From JBFYTX01 sp963739515 (lineage in GTDB: Bacteria; Chloroflexota; Dehalococcoidia; Dehalococcoidales; RBG-16-60-22), in NCBI GenBank assembly GCA_963739515.1, contig CAVUAO010000003.1, positions 868,001 through 932,000 on the forward strand: DNA of 64,000 nucleotides, in the 5' to 3' direction. The notes beneath the pieces were generated by a model. The model did not search any database, was not told the origin of the DNA, and saw nothing but the letters and a program-made list of their open reading frames with translations. Positions within the stretch are counted from its first letter, which is position 1. Every line of letters starts with the position of its first letter. Position numbers and translations under genes: made by a program. Below are positions 24,295-33,145 of this stretch, piece by piece.

Positions 24295-25914
24295 GTGAAT
24301 CTACAAAGACCCAATGGCAACGATGCCACCCGGACCGCCAACCGTTCCCGGAACGTCTCCCCTTCCAGCGGCATTTGCTCCCGGTGTATCGATGGCTGCA
24401 CCGGCAACTGCGAGGTGTTTAAAGCCACCTTTCGCAGTCGCGAGCTGATTTACCCCGGACCTTTCGGGGAAATCACCGCCGGCGGAGACAAGGATTATCC
24501 CGTCGACTACTCGCACCTGAATATCCAGGGGTATGCCCTGGGCGCTAAAGGTCTGCCGGAAGGCGTCAGCGGGGACTCGGATTCCGCCATCTTCCCGGCG
24601 GTCAATACCGAGACGGAATACGGCTGGGACAAGAAAGTCAAAATGAAATTGCCCATTTTTACCGGCGCCCTCGGCTCGACGGAAATCGCCCGTAAGAACT
24701 GGGAGCATTTCGCCGTCGGTGCGGCTTTAGCCGGCGTTACCCTCGTCTGCGGGGAAAACGTCTGCGGCATCGACCCCGGGCTTAAGCTGGATAAAAACGG
24801 CAAAATTACCTCGTCGCCGGACATGGACCGCCGTATTGAAATTTACAAGCGCTATCACAAAGGCTACGGCGAAATACTGGTGCAGATGAACGTGGAAGAC
24901 ACCCGCCTCGGTGTCGCCGAGTATGTCAGCCGGAAGCACGGCCTGGACACCATCGAGCTGAAGTGGGGGCAGGGCGCCAAGTGCATCGGCGGCGAAATCA
25001 AGGTCAATAGCCTGGAGCGCGCTTTAGAGCTGCAAAAGCGCGGCTATATCGTTACTCCCGACCCCTCCCACCCGGTCAGCCAGGCGGCTTTCCACGACGG
25101 CTCGCTGAAAGAGTTCGAGCGGCACAGCCGCCTCGGCTTCATCGATGAAGAGGGCTTTTACGCGGAAATCAAGCGACTCCGCAACCTGGGTTTCCGCCGG
25201 ATTACTCTGAAGACGGGCGCCTACGGCCTGCGCGAGCTCGCCATGGCGATAAAGTGGGGCTCGAAGGCGCAAATCGACCTCCTCACCATCGACGGCGCCG
25301 GCGGCGGCACCGGCATGAGCCCCTGGCGCATGATGGAGGAGTGGGGCATGCCCAGTCTCTATCTGCACGCCGCCGCCTATCAGTTCTGCAAGCGACTGGC
25401 TAACCGCGGCGAGCGCGTGCCGGATATCGCCTTCGGCGGCGGCTTCAGCAGCGAGGACGGCGTTTTCAAGGCGCTGGCTTTAGGCGCGCCGTTCACCAAA
25501 GCGGTCTGCATGGGCCGGGCTTTGATGATTCCCGGCATGGTCGGCAAGAACATCGCCGCCTGGATTAAAGAGGGCAAGCTGCCCGCCACCGTCAGCCAGT
25601 TCGGCGCCACGCCGGAAGAAATCTTCGTCTGCTATGAAGAGGTCAAGGACCTGGTAGGGCCCAGCGAGATGAAAAATCTGCCCCTCGGCGCTCTGGGCGT
25701 TTACAGCTACACCGAAAAGATCAGGGTAGGACTCCAGCAAATCATGGCGGGCGCCCGCTGCTTCAGCGTGCCGGCTATCAGCCGTAACGATATCATGACG
25801 CTGACCGAGGAATGCGCTAAAATCACCGGCATTGACTATCTGATGGATGCTTATCGGAAAGAGGCGATGGATATCCTCGATGGGCGCCATAACGGGCACG
25901 ATGTCATGAGTTAG
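24295..25914 (+). CDS. FMN-binding glutamate-synthase-family protein
   Basis: A 539-residue protein starting at GTG 24295 with AAGGAG 9 bp upstream. It carries an N-terminal cysteine cluster (CSRCIDGCTGNC near residue 28) and the glutamate synthase FMN TIM-barrel: ELKWGQGAKCIGGEIKV near residue 220, LLTIDGAGGGTGMSPW near 325, then IAFGGGFSSEDGVFKALALGA near 385 (split as IAFGGGFSSEDG and VFKALALGA). It is not fused to an amidotransferase or GXGXG domain. Members act in glutamate synthesis or as FMN electron-transfer proteins; the role here is unknown. It has its own promoter and terminator, just upstream of the large Hdr-Glt-Met cluster. Confidence 0.8.
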   Translation: MNLQRPNGNDATRTANRSRNVSPSSGICSRCIDGCTGNCEVFKATFRSRELIYPGPFGEITAGGDKDYPVDYSHLNIQGYALGAKGLPEGVSGDSDSAIFPAVNTETEYGWDKKVKMKLPIFTGALGSTEIARKNWEHFAVGAALAGVTLVCGENVCGIDPGLKLDKNGKITSSPDMDRRIEIYKRYHKGYGEILVQMNVEDTRLGVAEYVSRKHGLDTIELKWGQGAKCIGGEIKVNSLERALELQKRGYIVTPDPSHPVSQAAFHDGSLKEFERHSRLGFIDEEGFYAEIKRLRNLGFRRITLKTGAYGLRELAMAIKWGSKAQIDLLTIDGAGGGTGMSPWRMMEEWGMPSLYLHAAAYQFCKRLANRGERVPDIAFGGGFSSEDGVFKALALGAPFTKAVCMGRALMIPGMVGKNIAAWIKEGKLPATVSQFGATPEEIFVCYEEVKDLVGPSEMKNLPLGALGVYSYTEKIRVGLQQIMAGARCFSVPAISRNDIMTLTEECAKITGIDYLMDAYRKEAMDILDGRHNGHDVMS

Positions 25915-25945
25915 TCATTCGGCTATTGAGATAGTTTCTCCAGAT

Positions 25946-25982
25946 GGGCAGGGCATCGCGGATGCCCTGCCCGTCTTTTTTA
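25946..25982 (+). terminator. Rho-independent terminator
   Basis: A 12-bp perfect stem GGGCAGGGCATC (25946-25957) / GATGCCCTGCCC (25961-25972) with a 3-base loop and a U-tract (GTCTTTTTT). It separates the FMN gene from the next operon. Confidence 0.9.
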
Positions 25983-26045
25983 TACATTGAATATAACCCT
26001 AACTACTAAATAGTAATCACTAATTACTAATTACTCGTTTTTCAC

Positions 26046-26074
26046 TTGACATTGTCGTAATAATTACATATAAT
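26046..26074 (+). promoter_or_regulatory. Consensus sigma-70 promoter of the Hdr-Glt-Met cluster
   Basis: TTGACA (26046-26051), a 17-bp spacer and TATAAT (26069-26074): both hexamers match consensus exactly. No other strong promoter was noticed for the next 16 kb. Confidence 0.8.
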
Positions 26075-26080
26075 AATAAT

Positions 26081-26102
26081 ATACGGTAAACGGATACCGT
26101 AT
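26081..26102. promoter_or_regulatory. Inverted-repeat operator at the transcription start
   Basis: ATACGGTA (26081-26088) and TACCGTAT (26095-26102) form a perfect 8+8 palindrome with a 6-base spacer, beginning 7 bp after the -10 hexamer and so overlapping the likely start point. This is the position of a repressor site. The regulator is not identified. Confidence 0.65.
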
Positions 26103-26157
26103 GCCGTAATATTTAAAGGTGGTGAGCACACCCATGAACTCTAAAAGAGGCGAATTG

Positions 26158-26574
26158 ATGAAAGATAAATCTTTAAAGATTTATGTGTTTTGCTGTGCCA
26201 CCAGCTATGACCAGGCTCAGCTGATGCGTAATTTTAGTCCGTCAGGAAATGAGATGAAGGTGATTTCATTACCCTGTTCGGGTAAATTAGATATTCTCTA
26301 CCTGATAAAGGCCTTTGAGACGGGTGCCGACGGGGTAGCGGTAATGATTTGTAAGGAAGGCGAGTGCCGGTACCTGGAAGGCAATATGAGAGCCAAAAAA
26401 CGGGCGGCTGTAGTTGAAGAGCTGCTTGAAGAAACGGGGTTGGGTAAAGGACGCGTGGCGGTAATTCAGATGGAGAATGGCAGTATCGAACCGAAGATAC
26501 GGGAGTTAGGGGATTTTTGCCGCAAGATAGCGGCTCTGGTTCAAGGTAATCAGGCGAAGGTGTTTCAAACCTGA
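26158..26574 (+). CDS. MvhD/HdrD-type hydrogenase iron-sulfur subunit (variant)
   Basis: About 138 residues if translation begins at ATG 26158 (AGAGG 8 bp upstream); ATG 26134 is a possible longer start. The fold markers are IYVFCCATSYDQAQ, SLPCSGKLDILYLIKAFETGADG and CKEGECRYLEGN, matching MvhD, the [2Fe-2S] protein that passes electrons between HdrA and a partner oxidoreductase. The usual second Cys in FCCxxC is replaced (FCCATS), so one ligand differs from the downstream MvhD (39096). First gene of the long cluster, directly behind the consensus promoter. Confidence 0.8.
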   Translation: MKDKSLKIYVFCCATSYDQAQLMRNFSPSGNEMKVISLPCSGKLDILYLIKAFETGADGVAVMICKEGECRYLEGNMRAKKRAAVVEELLEETGLGKGRVAVIQMENGSIEPKIRELGDFCRKIAALVQGNQAKVFQT

Positions 26575-26621
26575 CACTCGCTTAATTCACAAATCAGCCC
26601 AATGAACAAGGAGAACCGGGT

Positions 26622-27523
26622 ATGAAACCTGATAGCAGATTGGCCGATAAACTTGACGGAAAGGATTTTATTATTACCGCCGAGTATCTACCGCTGGCCG
26701 GGACCGATGCTTCGTTTGTAGAAGCGTGCACCAAATATTTTGGCAACCGCCTGACGGCGGTGAACGTCGCCGATAATCATTACGGCGTGGCGATGTCCAG
26801 CCTGGCCGTATCGGTGGCTCTGACCGGGCGGGTATTGAGCCGGTCTACCAGCTGGTCACCCGGGACCGGAACCGCATTGCCCTCCAGTCCGACCTCCTTG
26901 GGGCAGCCTTTCTGGGTATAAAAAATGTGCTTTGTTTATCCGGTTTTCATCAGACGCTGATAGATTGTCCCCAGGCGGCTAATGTCTTTGATATTGATTC
27001 GGTTCAACTTATTGCCATGGTCAAGACGATGAACGCAGGGATGCTCCTTGACGGCACGAAAATACAGGGTGAGTTCTCCATGCTGATCGGGGCGGTCGCT
27101 AATCCTTATATGAAACCCCTGGAATTGAACATTTTACGGCTGGGTAAAAAAGTGGCCGCCGGTGCCAGCTTCATCCAAACTCAGGCGGTGTTTGATGTTG
27201 CCGTATTTCAGGAGTGGCTTGAAGCGGCGGTTAAAGAAGGTGTCACCGAAAAAACCGCCATTCTGGCAGGGGTAATGCCGCTGCAGAGCGCCGCTCAAGG
27301 TCAGAAACTGCTCGATACCCATACTGATTTCCATATTCCCGTCGAGGTGCTTAACCGGATAAAAGCCGCCGGTGGCCTGCAGGCTCAGCAGCAAGAAGGG
27401 CTGAAGATAGCCGTCGAAATAATAAAGAAGCTTAAAGCGATGCCGGGGTTAAAAGGGATACACGTTCTTTCCGGGGGCAACGAGGCTGTTGTGCCGGACC
27501 TGCTTGCGGCAATTTCCATATAA
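26622..27523 (+). pseudogene. metF: metF-like methylene-tetrahydrofolate reductase, single-base frameshift
   Basis: Two reading frames join into one MetF of about 300 residues. Frame one (26622-26825) encodes the N-terminal barrel start, KDFIITAEYLPLAGTD to VSVALT. The downstream frame gives AGIEPVYQLVTRDRNR, LQSDLLGAAFLG, NVLCLSGFHQT and the rest to 27523 (TKIQGEFSMLIGAVANP, FIQTQAVFDVAVFQEWL). One base is missing near 26823-26826, where CTGACC-GGGCGGGT should read CTGACC-C-GGGCGGGT. MetF reduces methylene-THF to methyl-THF with FAD. The frameshift could be real loss or an assembly error at a C/G run; the flanking sequence is otherwise intact. Confidence 0.8.
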
Positions 27524-27537
27524 AGTGAGACTGGCAT

Positions 27538-28942
27538 ATGCCGAATAAGTATCATATCGAAACAAAAAGAGTGTCGCCAAGGCTGCCGCGGATTGGCAAG
27601 TTCGGCGTGGTCGATTGGCGGGAAGATTGCGCCGGGTGCCATAACTGCGTCAAGAAAGCCTGCGTTTTCGACCGCTATCGGCAGGAGGCGCAATACATTA
27701 GAGACCTCAAAGAGGTCAACAACTTTTTCTTTGAGTGTATGGGTTGTTTCTCCTGTGTCCAGAAGTGCACCAAGGGCTTGCTGTCCCTCAGTACCAACCC
27801 TGTTTACGAGCGGATGGGGAACGGCTATTATACCCCCGACATCATTCTGACCACCTGGAATCAGGCCGAAACCGCGTCGATTCCCGTTTCCGGTGCCGGC
27901 TACCGGGGGAAATTCACCGGCGATGGGTTCGACTCGATGTGGACGGATATGTCGGAAATCGTGCGGCCCACCCGCGACGGTATCCACGGACGGGAGTACA
28001 TCAGCACGGCGGTGGATGTCGGCCGAAAACCTTCGCTGCTGACCTTCGAAAAAGGTGACCTCACCAGCGCCCTGCCGCCGCTGGTTGATATTCCCATACC
28101 CTTGTTCATCGATATGATGCCGGCAAAGTACTCATTTCCGCAGCTTGTACCTGTTTTCGTCGCCGTCGCGGTGCGGACGGGCACGATGGTGATTATCGAC
28201 TGGAAGGATAGCGGGCTTTTGGGCGCCGAAAAAAGAGAAGAACCTGTCTAACATCATATTCTATGTGGGTCAAGATGCGCCGCTGCCGCCTGAGGAAATA
28301 ATTCGTAAATCCAGGCTCATAGAAATCGGTGACGGCGATAATGTCGAACGGAGGATTGAAGAGCTTAAGTCCATCAATCCCGGGATAGTGGTGGCGGTGA
28401 GGGTTGAACTGGATGCCCGCGGCGAGCGGCGCGCCATCGAACTGGCTCATCAACCGGCTATTGAAGTAATTCATGTGGTATCGGATATTAACGGCAACCA
28501 GATTGGCGTGGCCAAACCCAGGTTTATTAAAGATATGGTGCGTGACATTCATACGTCCCTGGTCAAGGACGGAATCAGAGACGAAATTACTCTTATGTCC
28601 GGCGGCGGCATCGCCCTGGCGGAGCATCTGGCCAAGCAGATAATCTGCGGGGCCGACCTGGTGACGATTGACCTGCCGCTGCTGATTGCCATCGAATGTC
28701 GGTTTTGTCAGGACTGCCGGGAAGGTTTTAAATGCCCGGCTAACATTGAGGAAATAGATGCCGCCTACGCTATCGGCCGGATGACGAATTTAATCGCCGC
28801 CTGGCATGACCAGCTTATCGAGGTGATGGGGGCGATGGGTATGCGCGAAGTCCGCCGTCTCCGCGGCGAAACGGGGCGCGCCTTATTTTTCGAAGACCTC
28901 GAGGAGGAGACCTTTGGTAGACTCTTTGGTACAAGAAAATAA
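27538..28942 (+). pseudogene. Glutamate-synthase-like FMN/4Fe-4S protein, single-base frameshift
   Basis: Two frames form one protein of about 468 residues. The first (27538-28251) has CAGCHNCVKKAC (residue 31) and CMGCFSCVQKC (residue 67), then YYTPDIILTTWNQAET and the start of an FMN-type barrel (IPIPLFIDMMPAKYSF). The second (to 28942) has NIIFYVGQDAPLPPEEI, LMSGGGIALAEHLAKQ and a 3Fe-4S-like CRFCQDCREGFKCP. It parallels the next gene but lacks its Gly-rich GTGAAP loop. The break is at a run of six A (28229-28234); deleting one A restores the frame. Homopolymer error, true mutation and slippage on AAAAAAG are all possible. Confidence 0.7.
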
Positions 28943-30494
28943 GCCCAAACAAATCCTGCCGGAAAATACCGAAAAAACGCTGGTGCCGCAGGTGGAGATA
29001 CCGCGCGTCATCAAAACGGCGCCGCCGCGCTTTCGCAATGAAATTGCCAAGTACATTATCCGGCGCAGCAGTGATTGTATCCGGTGCGGCAAATGCGCCA
29101 GGTTATGCCCTTACGGTGTGCATATACTCAAGCCGGGTTACAAATATTTTGCGGCGCCGCACCAGCACGTCTGTATCGGCCCGTCATGCCAGCAGACCTC
29201 TCACTATTGTATTGACCAGTGTCCGCAGAAAGCCCTGAAAATGGTGGAAAACCCGATGCTGAAGTGCCTGGGGGACTATCGCTGGACGCCGGACATGATT
29301 CTGGCGACCTGGAAAATGGCCGAAACCGGTGATTCTCCCCCGCCCGAATATGGTTACGACTATCATGTCGGCGCCTCCGGCGGCGGTTTTGACCGTCTGC
29401 GTTTCAAGTTCCCGGATAAGCCGGCCGTCGAGCTAACCGAAGATGAGATTGACACCAGCCTCGAGCTCAACCGGCGTCATGACGGCCGGCCGCAAATAAA
29501 AATCGATGTTCCGTGGTATGGCGGCGGCATGTCTTTCGGCTCGGTCAGCAATATTACTCAGCTATCGAAGGCGCGCGCCGCCGTGGCGTTTAACACCTTT
29601 ACCTGTACCGGCGAAGGCGGTTACATGGAGCGCATGAGACCTTACGACGACCATACGATTACCCAGGTCGCCACGGGACTCTTCGGCGTACGCGAGGAGA
29701 CCATCCAGCGGGTGCGCATCGTGGAATTCAAATATGCCCAGGGGGCGAAGCCGGGTCTGGGCGGACATTTGCTGGCGGATAAGGTCACTCCGGCCGTGGC
29801 TAAAATGCGCGAAACAGTCACGGGAATCTCGCTGTTCTCGCCTTTCCCGTTCCACAGCGTCTATTCCATTGAAGACCATAAGAAACATATGGACTGGATA
29901 AAGCATGTTAACCGGCGGGCTCTTATCTCGACTAAAGTCTCCACGCCGGCGGATGTGGATATGGTGGCCGTGGGCAGCTATTCCGCGGGCACCCACATTG
30001 TGCACCTGGATGGCGGTTATGGCGGTACCGGCGCGGCGCCGGACATCGCCAAGAAGAACATCGCCATGCCCATCGAGTACGCTATCGTCAAGGTGCACCG
30101 TTTTCTGGAGCAGGAGGGGATACGCGACAAGGTAACTTTGATGGTCAGCGGCGGTTTGAGGACGAGCCATGATATCGCCAAGGCCATCGCCCTCGGCGCT
30201 GATGGCGTGGTTGTCGGCACCGCGGAACTGGTGGCATTGGGCTGTCTGCGCTGTGGCCGCTGTGAAAGCGGGCGCGGTTGCCCCCGTGGCATTGCCACCA
30301 CCGACGTCGAGCTCAGCGAGATGGTGGATGTCGAGTGGGGAACCCAGCGTATCATCAATCTTTACAGCGTGTGGCGTAAAGAACTGGTGGACATCCTGAA
30401 AAAATTAGGACTGCGCAGCGTGCGTGAACTTAGGGGGCGCACTGACCTGCTGATGCACCTTGATTATACCGATGACAGGGAGCACGGGCAATGA
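28914..30494 (+). CDS. gltB: Glutamate synthase FMN/3Fe-4S domain protein (GltB central part)
   Basis: A 526-residue protein from TTG 28914, preceded by AGGAGG, overlapping the previous frame by 29 bp. N-terminal 2[4Fe-4S] region: CIRCGKCARLCP near residue 55 and CIDQCP near 102. Then the glutamate synthase barrel: GGGMSFGSVSNITQLSKARA, EFKYAQGAKPGLGGHLL, GGYGGTGAAPDIAKK near 367, VSGGLRTSHDIAKAIALGAD, and the 3Fe-4S site CLRCGRCESGRGCP near 444. It should bind FMN and reduce 2-iminoglutarate to glutamate when ammonia arrives from the downstream amidotransferase. Archaeal-type split arrangement: amidotransferase and GXGXG domains are on the next protein. Confidence 0.88.
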   Translation: MVDSLVQENKPKQILPENTEKTLVPQVEIPRVIKTAPPRFRNEIAKYIIRRSSDCIRCGKCARLCPYGVHILKPGYKYFAAPHQHVCIGPSCQQTSHYCIDQCPQKALKMVENPMLKCLGDYRWTPDMILATWKMAETGDSPPPEYGYDYHVGASGGGFDRLRFKFPDKPAVELTEDEIDTSLELNRRHDGRPQIKIDVPWYGGGMSFGSVSNITQLSKARAAVAFNTFTCTGEGGYMERMRPYDDHTITQVATGLFGVREETIQRVRIVEFKYAQGAKPGLGGHLLADKVTPAVAKMRETVTGISLFSPFPFHSVYSIEDHKKHMDWIKHVNRRALISTKVSTPADVDMVAVGSYSAGTHIVHLDGGYGGTGAAPDIAKKNIAMPIEYAIVKVHRFLEQEGIRDKVTLMVSGGLRTSHDIAKAIALGADGVVVGTAELVALGCLRCGRCESGRGCPRGIATTDVELSEMVDVEWGTQRIINLYSVWRKELVDILKKLGLRSVRELRGRTDLLMHLDYTDDREHGQ

Positions 30495-33133
30495 ACGACG
30501 GGATGATTGATAAATTACTACTTTCCCGGCAGAAGCTTAACGAGGCGTTAAGGCTGCCTTTCCCCACCCGGTACAAGGGCGAGGAGGAGGGCGGCTGTGG
30601 CGTGGTGGGCTTTTGCTGCACCGAGCCCGTCGCCGCCCGGCATATCCATGAACCGTCGAAACAGATGCACAACCGCGGCAACGGCAAGGGCGGCGGTATC
30701 GCGGCGCTGGGTTTTGTGCCCGAACAACTGGGCGTCAGCCGGGACGTGCTCGATAATTATTACATGGTGCACATCGCGTTCCTGGATACAGGAGTGCGGG
30801 AGGAACTCGAAAGGAAATACATCACGCCCTATTTCGATATCGCTTCGTGCCGACAACTGGAAACCCTCGATGATTGGACCTCGATACCATCACTGGAAGC
30901 GAAACCGCCGGATGTGTGGAGCTATTTCGTCCGCGTTAAACCTCAGGTGCTCGACTCGTTTATTGCCAAGAACGGACTGACTCTTCTCCGCCGTAATGAG
31001 GCGGAAGACGAATTCTTGAGCCAGCAAAGCGTCAGGTTGAACCAGGAATTCTACGCCTCTCTCGGTGATAAGAAGGCGTTTGTGATGTCTTACGGTAAGA
31101 ACATCATGATTCTGAAGGTGGTCGGCTATGCCGAGGCCATCACGGAATACTATAAAATTGACGACCTGCGGGCGCATGTATGGATTGCCCACCAGCGGTT
31201 CCCCACCAAGGGGCGGGTGTGGCATCCGGGGGGCGCTCATCCCTTCGGTGCCATGAATACCGCGCTGGTGCATAACGGGGACTTCGCTAATTACCACTCG
31301 GTATGTGAATACCTGGCCCAGCGTCATATTTACCCGCAATTTCTTACCGATACCGAGGTCTCGGTGCAGCTTTTTGATTTGCTCGACCGGACTTATCACT
31401 ATCCCCTGGAATATATCATCGAATCGCTGGCGCCGACCTCGGAGCTGGACTTCGACCGCCTTCCGGAAGAAAAAAAGCACGTCTATCGGGCGTTACAGGC
31501 GACGCAAATTCACAGCTCGCCGGACGGTCCCTGGTTCTTCATTATTGCCCGGAATATTCCGGAGGCCAGGAAATTCCAGCTCATGGGTATTACCGATACC
31601 GCGATGCTGCGGCCTCAGGTATTTGCTTTCAACGACGGTGAGGTGCAGGTAGGGCTCATCTGCTCGGAAAAACAGGCGATTGATGCTGCTCTGCTGAGCC
31701 TGTCCCGGGAGGATAGCCGGATATGCCCCATCGCCGACCGTTATTGGAACGCCAGGGGCGGCAGCCATACGGATGGCGGCTCATTCATCTTTAGCCTGGA
31801 GCGGAACACGGCCGGGAAAATGCGGCTGACCTGCGCTGATAAATTCGGTGTCCCGGTGCGCCTTCCGGCCGGAACTGAGGTAAGCAATCTAACTGAGGAC
31901 ATTAAACTGTCATCTTCCGATACAAGCAATATCGAAAACAGTATCCGGCAACTCTTTGATGCCGGCAGTAATTTAGTTTATGAATATTTGCTTAACAAAA
32001 TACCCAATTGGTCTTTTGCTGAGGTCCTTTCGGCTTGTGAAACCGTCAGGTCACTGGCCAAAGACCCGGATAAAACCGCCGCCGCCATTGAGGTTTTAAC
32101 GCTGCTCAATGACCGCCGGTACGCCGCCGGGACCAAAAAGCGTAAGCAGATACTGCAAATCGTCCGTGAAGCGCTCCATCAATTATTCAGCGGCCTCCCC
32201 GGTCTTTCCGAAGCAGCACCGAGCGCCTACCGTCTTATTGATTACGCCTCACGGGAGCTGTTAAGGGAGCCGCTTAACGGTGAAACAACGCTGGTCATAA
32301 ATGCTAAAGGATTTCCCCCGGAAGGTAATGAAAGTGATGCCGCTCTTATCATGGACGCCTATTTCAAAGGATGGCGGCACTTTATCAGCTATCATTGCGC
32401 CGGGCAGCGGTTTATCGGCTGCGGCCTGGGGCCGCAGACCGATGGCGTGACCATCGATGTCTACGATAGCTCCGGTGATTACCTGGGCTCCGGCATCGAT
32501 GGGCTGGCCATTACGGTTCATGGCAACGCCCAGGACCAGCTGGGACAGATTATTAAGTCCGGCCAACTGGTCATCCACGGAGACACCGGCCAGACATTCT
32601 TATACGGGGCGAAGGGCGGCTCCATTTACGTTATGGGCAATGCCGCCGGCCGGCCGCTTATCAATTCGGTAGGCAAACCCAGGGTAATCATTAACGGCAC
32701 CTGTCTCGACTTTCTGGCGGAGTCGTTTATGGCCGGCGATGTTTTTAACGACGGCGGGTTTGTCATTCTGAACGGTATCGCTTTCGATGATGAAGGCCGT
32801 CTGGTCCCCCTGCCGGAACCGTATCCGGGCAGCAACCTGTTCTCGCTCGCTTCCGGCGGGGCTCTTTATCTCCGCGACCCGGGAAAATTTGTTGTCGCGG
32901 AGCAGTTGAACGGTGGACAGTTCCTGCCCTTGACTGACGAAGACTGGGATATTATCCTGCCTTACCTGCAAGAAAATGAGCGTCTGTTCGGTATCAAGGT
33001 CGAGGCCCTGTTGACCGTCGATGGGACCAGGCACAATCCGGCCGAGGTTTATCGTAAGGTAGCCCCCGTCCATCTTGCGGCGCTTTCCGCAAAAAAGGTC
33101 GAGCCCGCAAGTGCGGAAGTAGCCGACGAATAA
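30491..33133 (+). CDS. gltB: Glutamate synthase amidotransferase fused to GXGXG domain
   Basis: An 880-residue protein whose ATGA overlaps the preceding stop. Residues about 36-400: class II glutamine amidotransferase with Cys36 in EGGCGVVGF preceded by a 35-residue propeptide-like lead, plus HQRFPTKG, HPFGAMNTALVHNGDFAN and TDTEV. Residues about 600-830: the GltB beta-helix (GXGXG) domain with DYLGSGIDGLAITVHG, GDTGQTFLYGAKGG and MGNAAGRP. The middle 400-600 is a helical linker. It supplies ammonia and structural support to the FMN protein. Fusing amidotransferase directly to GXGXG, with the FMN domain removed to another gene, is a rearranged GltB. Confidence 0.88.
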   Translation: MNDGMIDKLLLSRQKLNEALRLPFPTRYKGEEEGGCGVVGFCCTEPVAARHIHEPSKQMHNRGNGKGGGIAALGFVPEQLGVSRDVLDNYYMVHIAFLDTGVREELERKYITPYFDIASCRQLETLDDWTSIPSLEAKPPDVWSYFVRVKPQVLDSFIAKNGLTLLRRNEAEDEFLSQQSVRLNQEFYASLGDKKAFVMSYGKNIMILKVVGYAEAITEYYKIDDLRAHVWIAHQRFPTKGRVWHPGGAHPFGAMNTALVHNGDFANYHSVCEYLAQRHIYPQFLTDTEVSVQLFDLLDRTYHYPLEYIIESLAPTSELDFDRLPEEKKHVYRALQATQIHSSPDGPWFFIIARNIPEARKFQLMGITDTAMLRPQVFAFNDGEVQVGLICSEKQAIDAALLSLSREDSRICPIADRYWNARGGSHTDGGSFIFSLERNTAGKMRLTCADKFGVPVRLPAGTEVSNLTEDIKLSSSDTSNIENSIRQLFDAGSNLVYEYLLNKIPNWSFAEVLSACETVRSLAKDPDKTAAAIEVLTLLNDRRYAAGTKKRKQILQIVREALHQLFSGLPGLSEAAPSAYRLIDYASRELLREPLNGETTLVINAKGFPPEGNESDAALIMDAYFKGWRHFISYHCAGQRFIGCGLGPQTDGVTIDVYDSSGDYLGSGIDGLAITVHGNAQDQLGQIIKSGQLVIHGDTGQTFLYGAKGGSIYVMGNAAGRPLINSVGKPRVIINGTCLDFLAESFMAGDVFNDGGFVILNGIAFDDEGRLVPLPEPYPGSNLFSLASGGALYLRDPGKFVVAEQLNGGQFLPLTDEDWDIILPYLQENERLFGIKVEALLTVDGTRHNPAEVYRKVAPVHLAALSAKKVEPASAEVADE

Positions 33134-33145
33134 GAGGGTGCTGAT

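Noticed and set aside
26823..26826. Programmed ribosomal frameshift in metF
   Set aside because: The local sequence is not a known slippery heptamer and no downstream pseudoknot was evident; mutation or assembly error is more likely.
29562..30170. Frame antisense to the FMN glutamate synthase gene
   Set aside because: Opposite a strongly conserved protein and without motifs; shadow of the coding strand.
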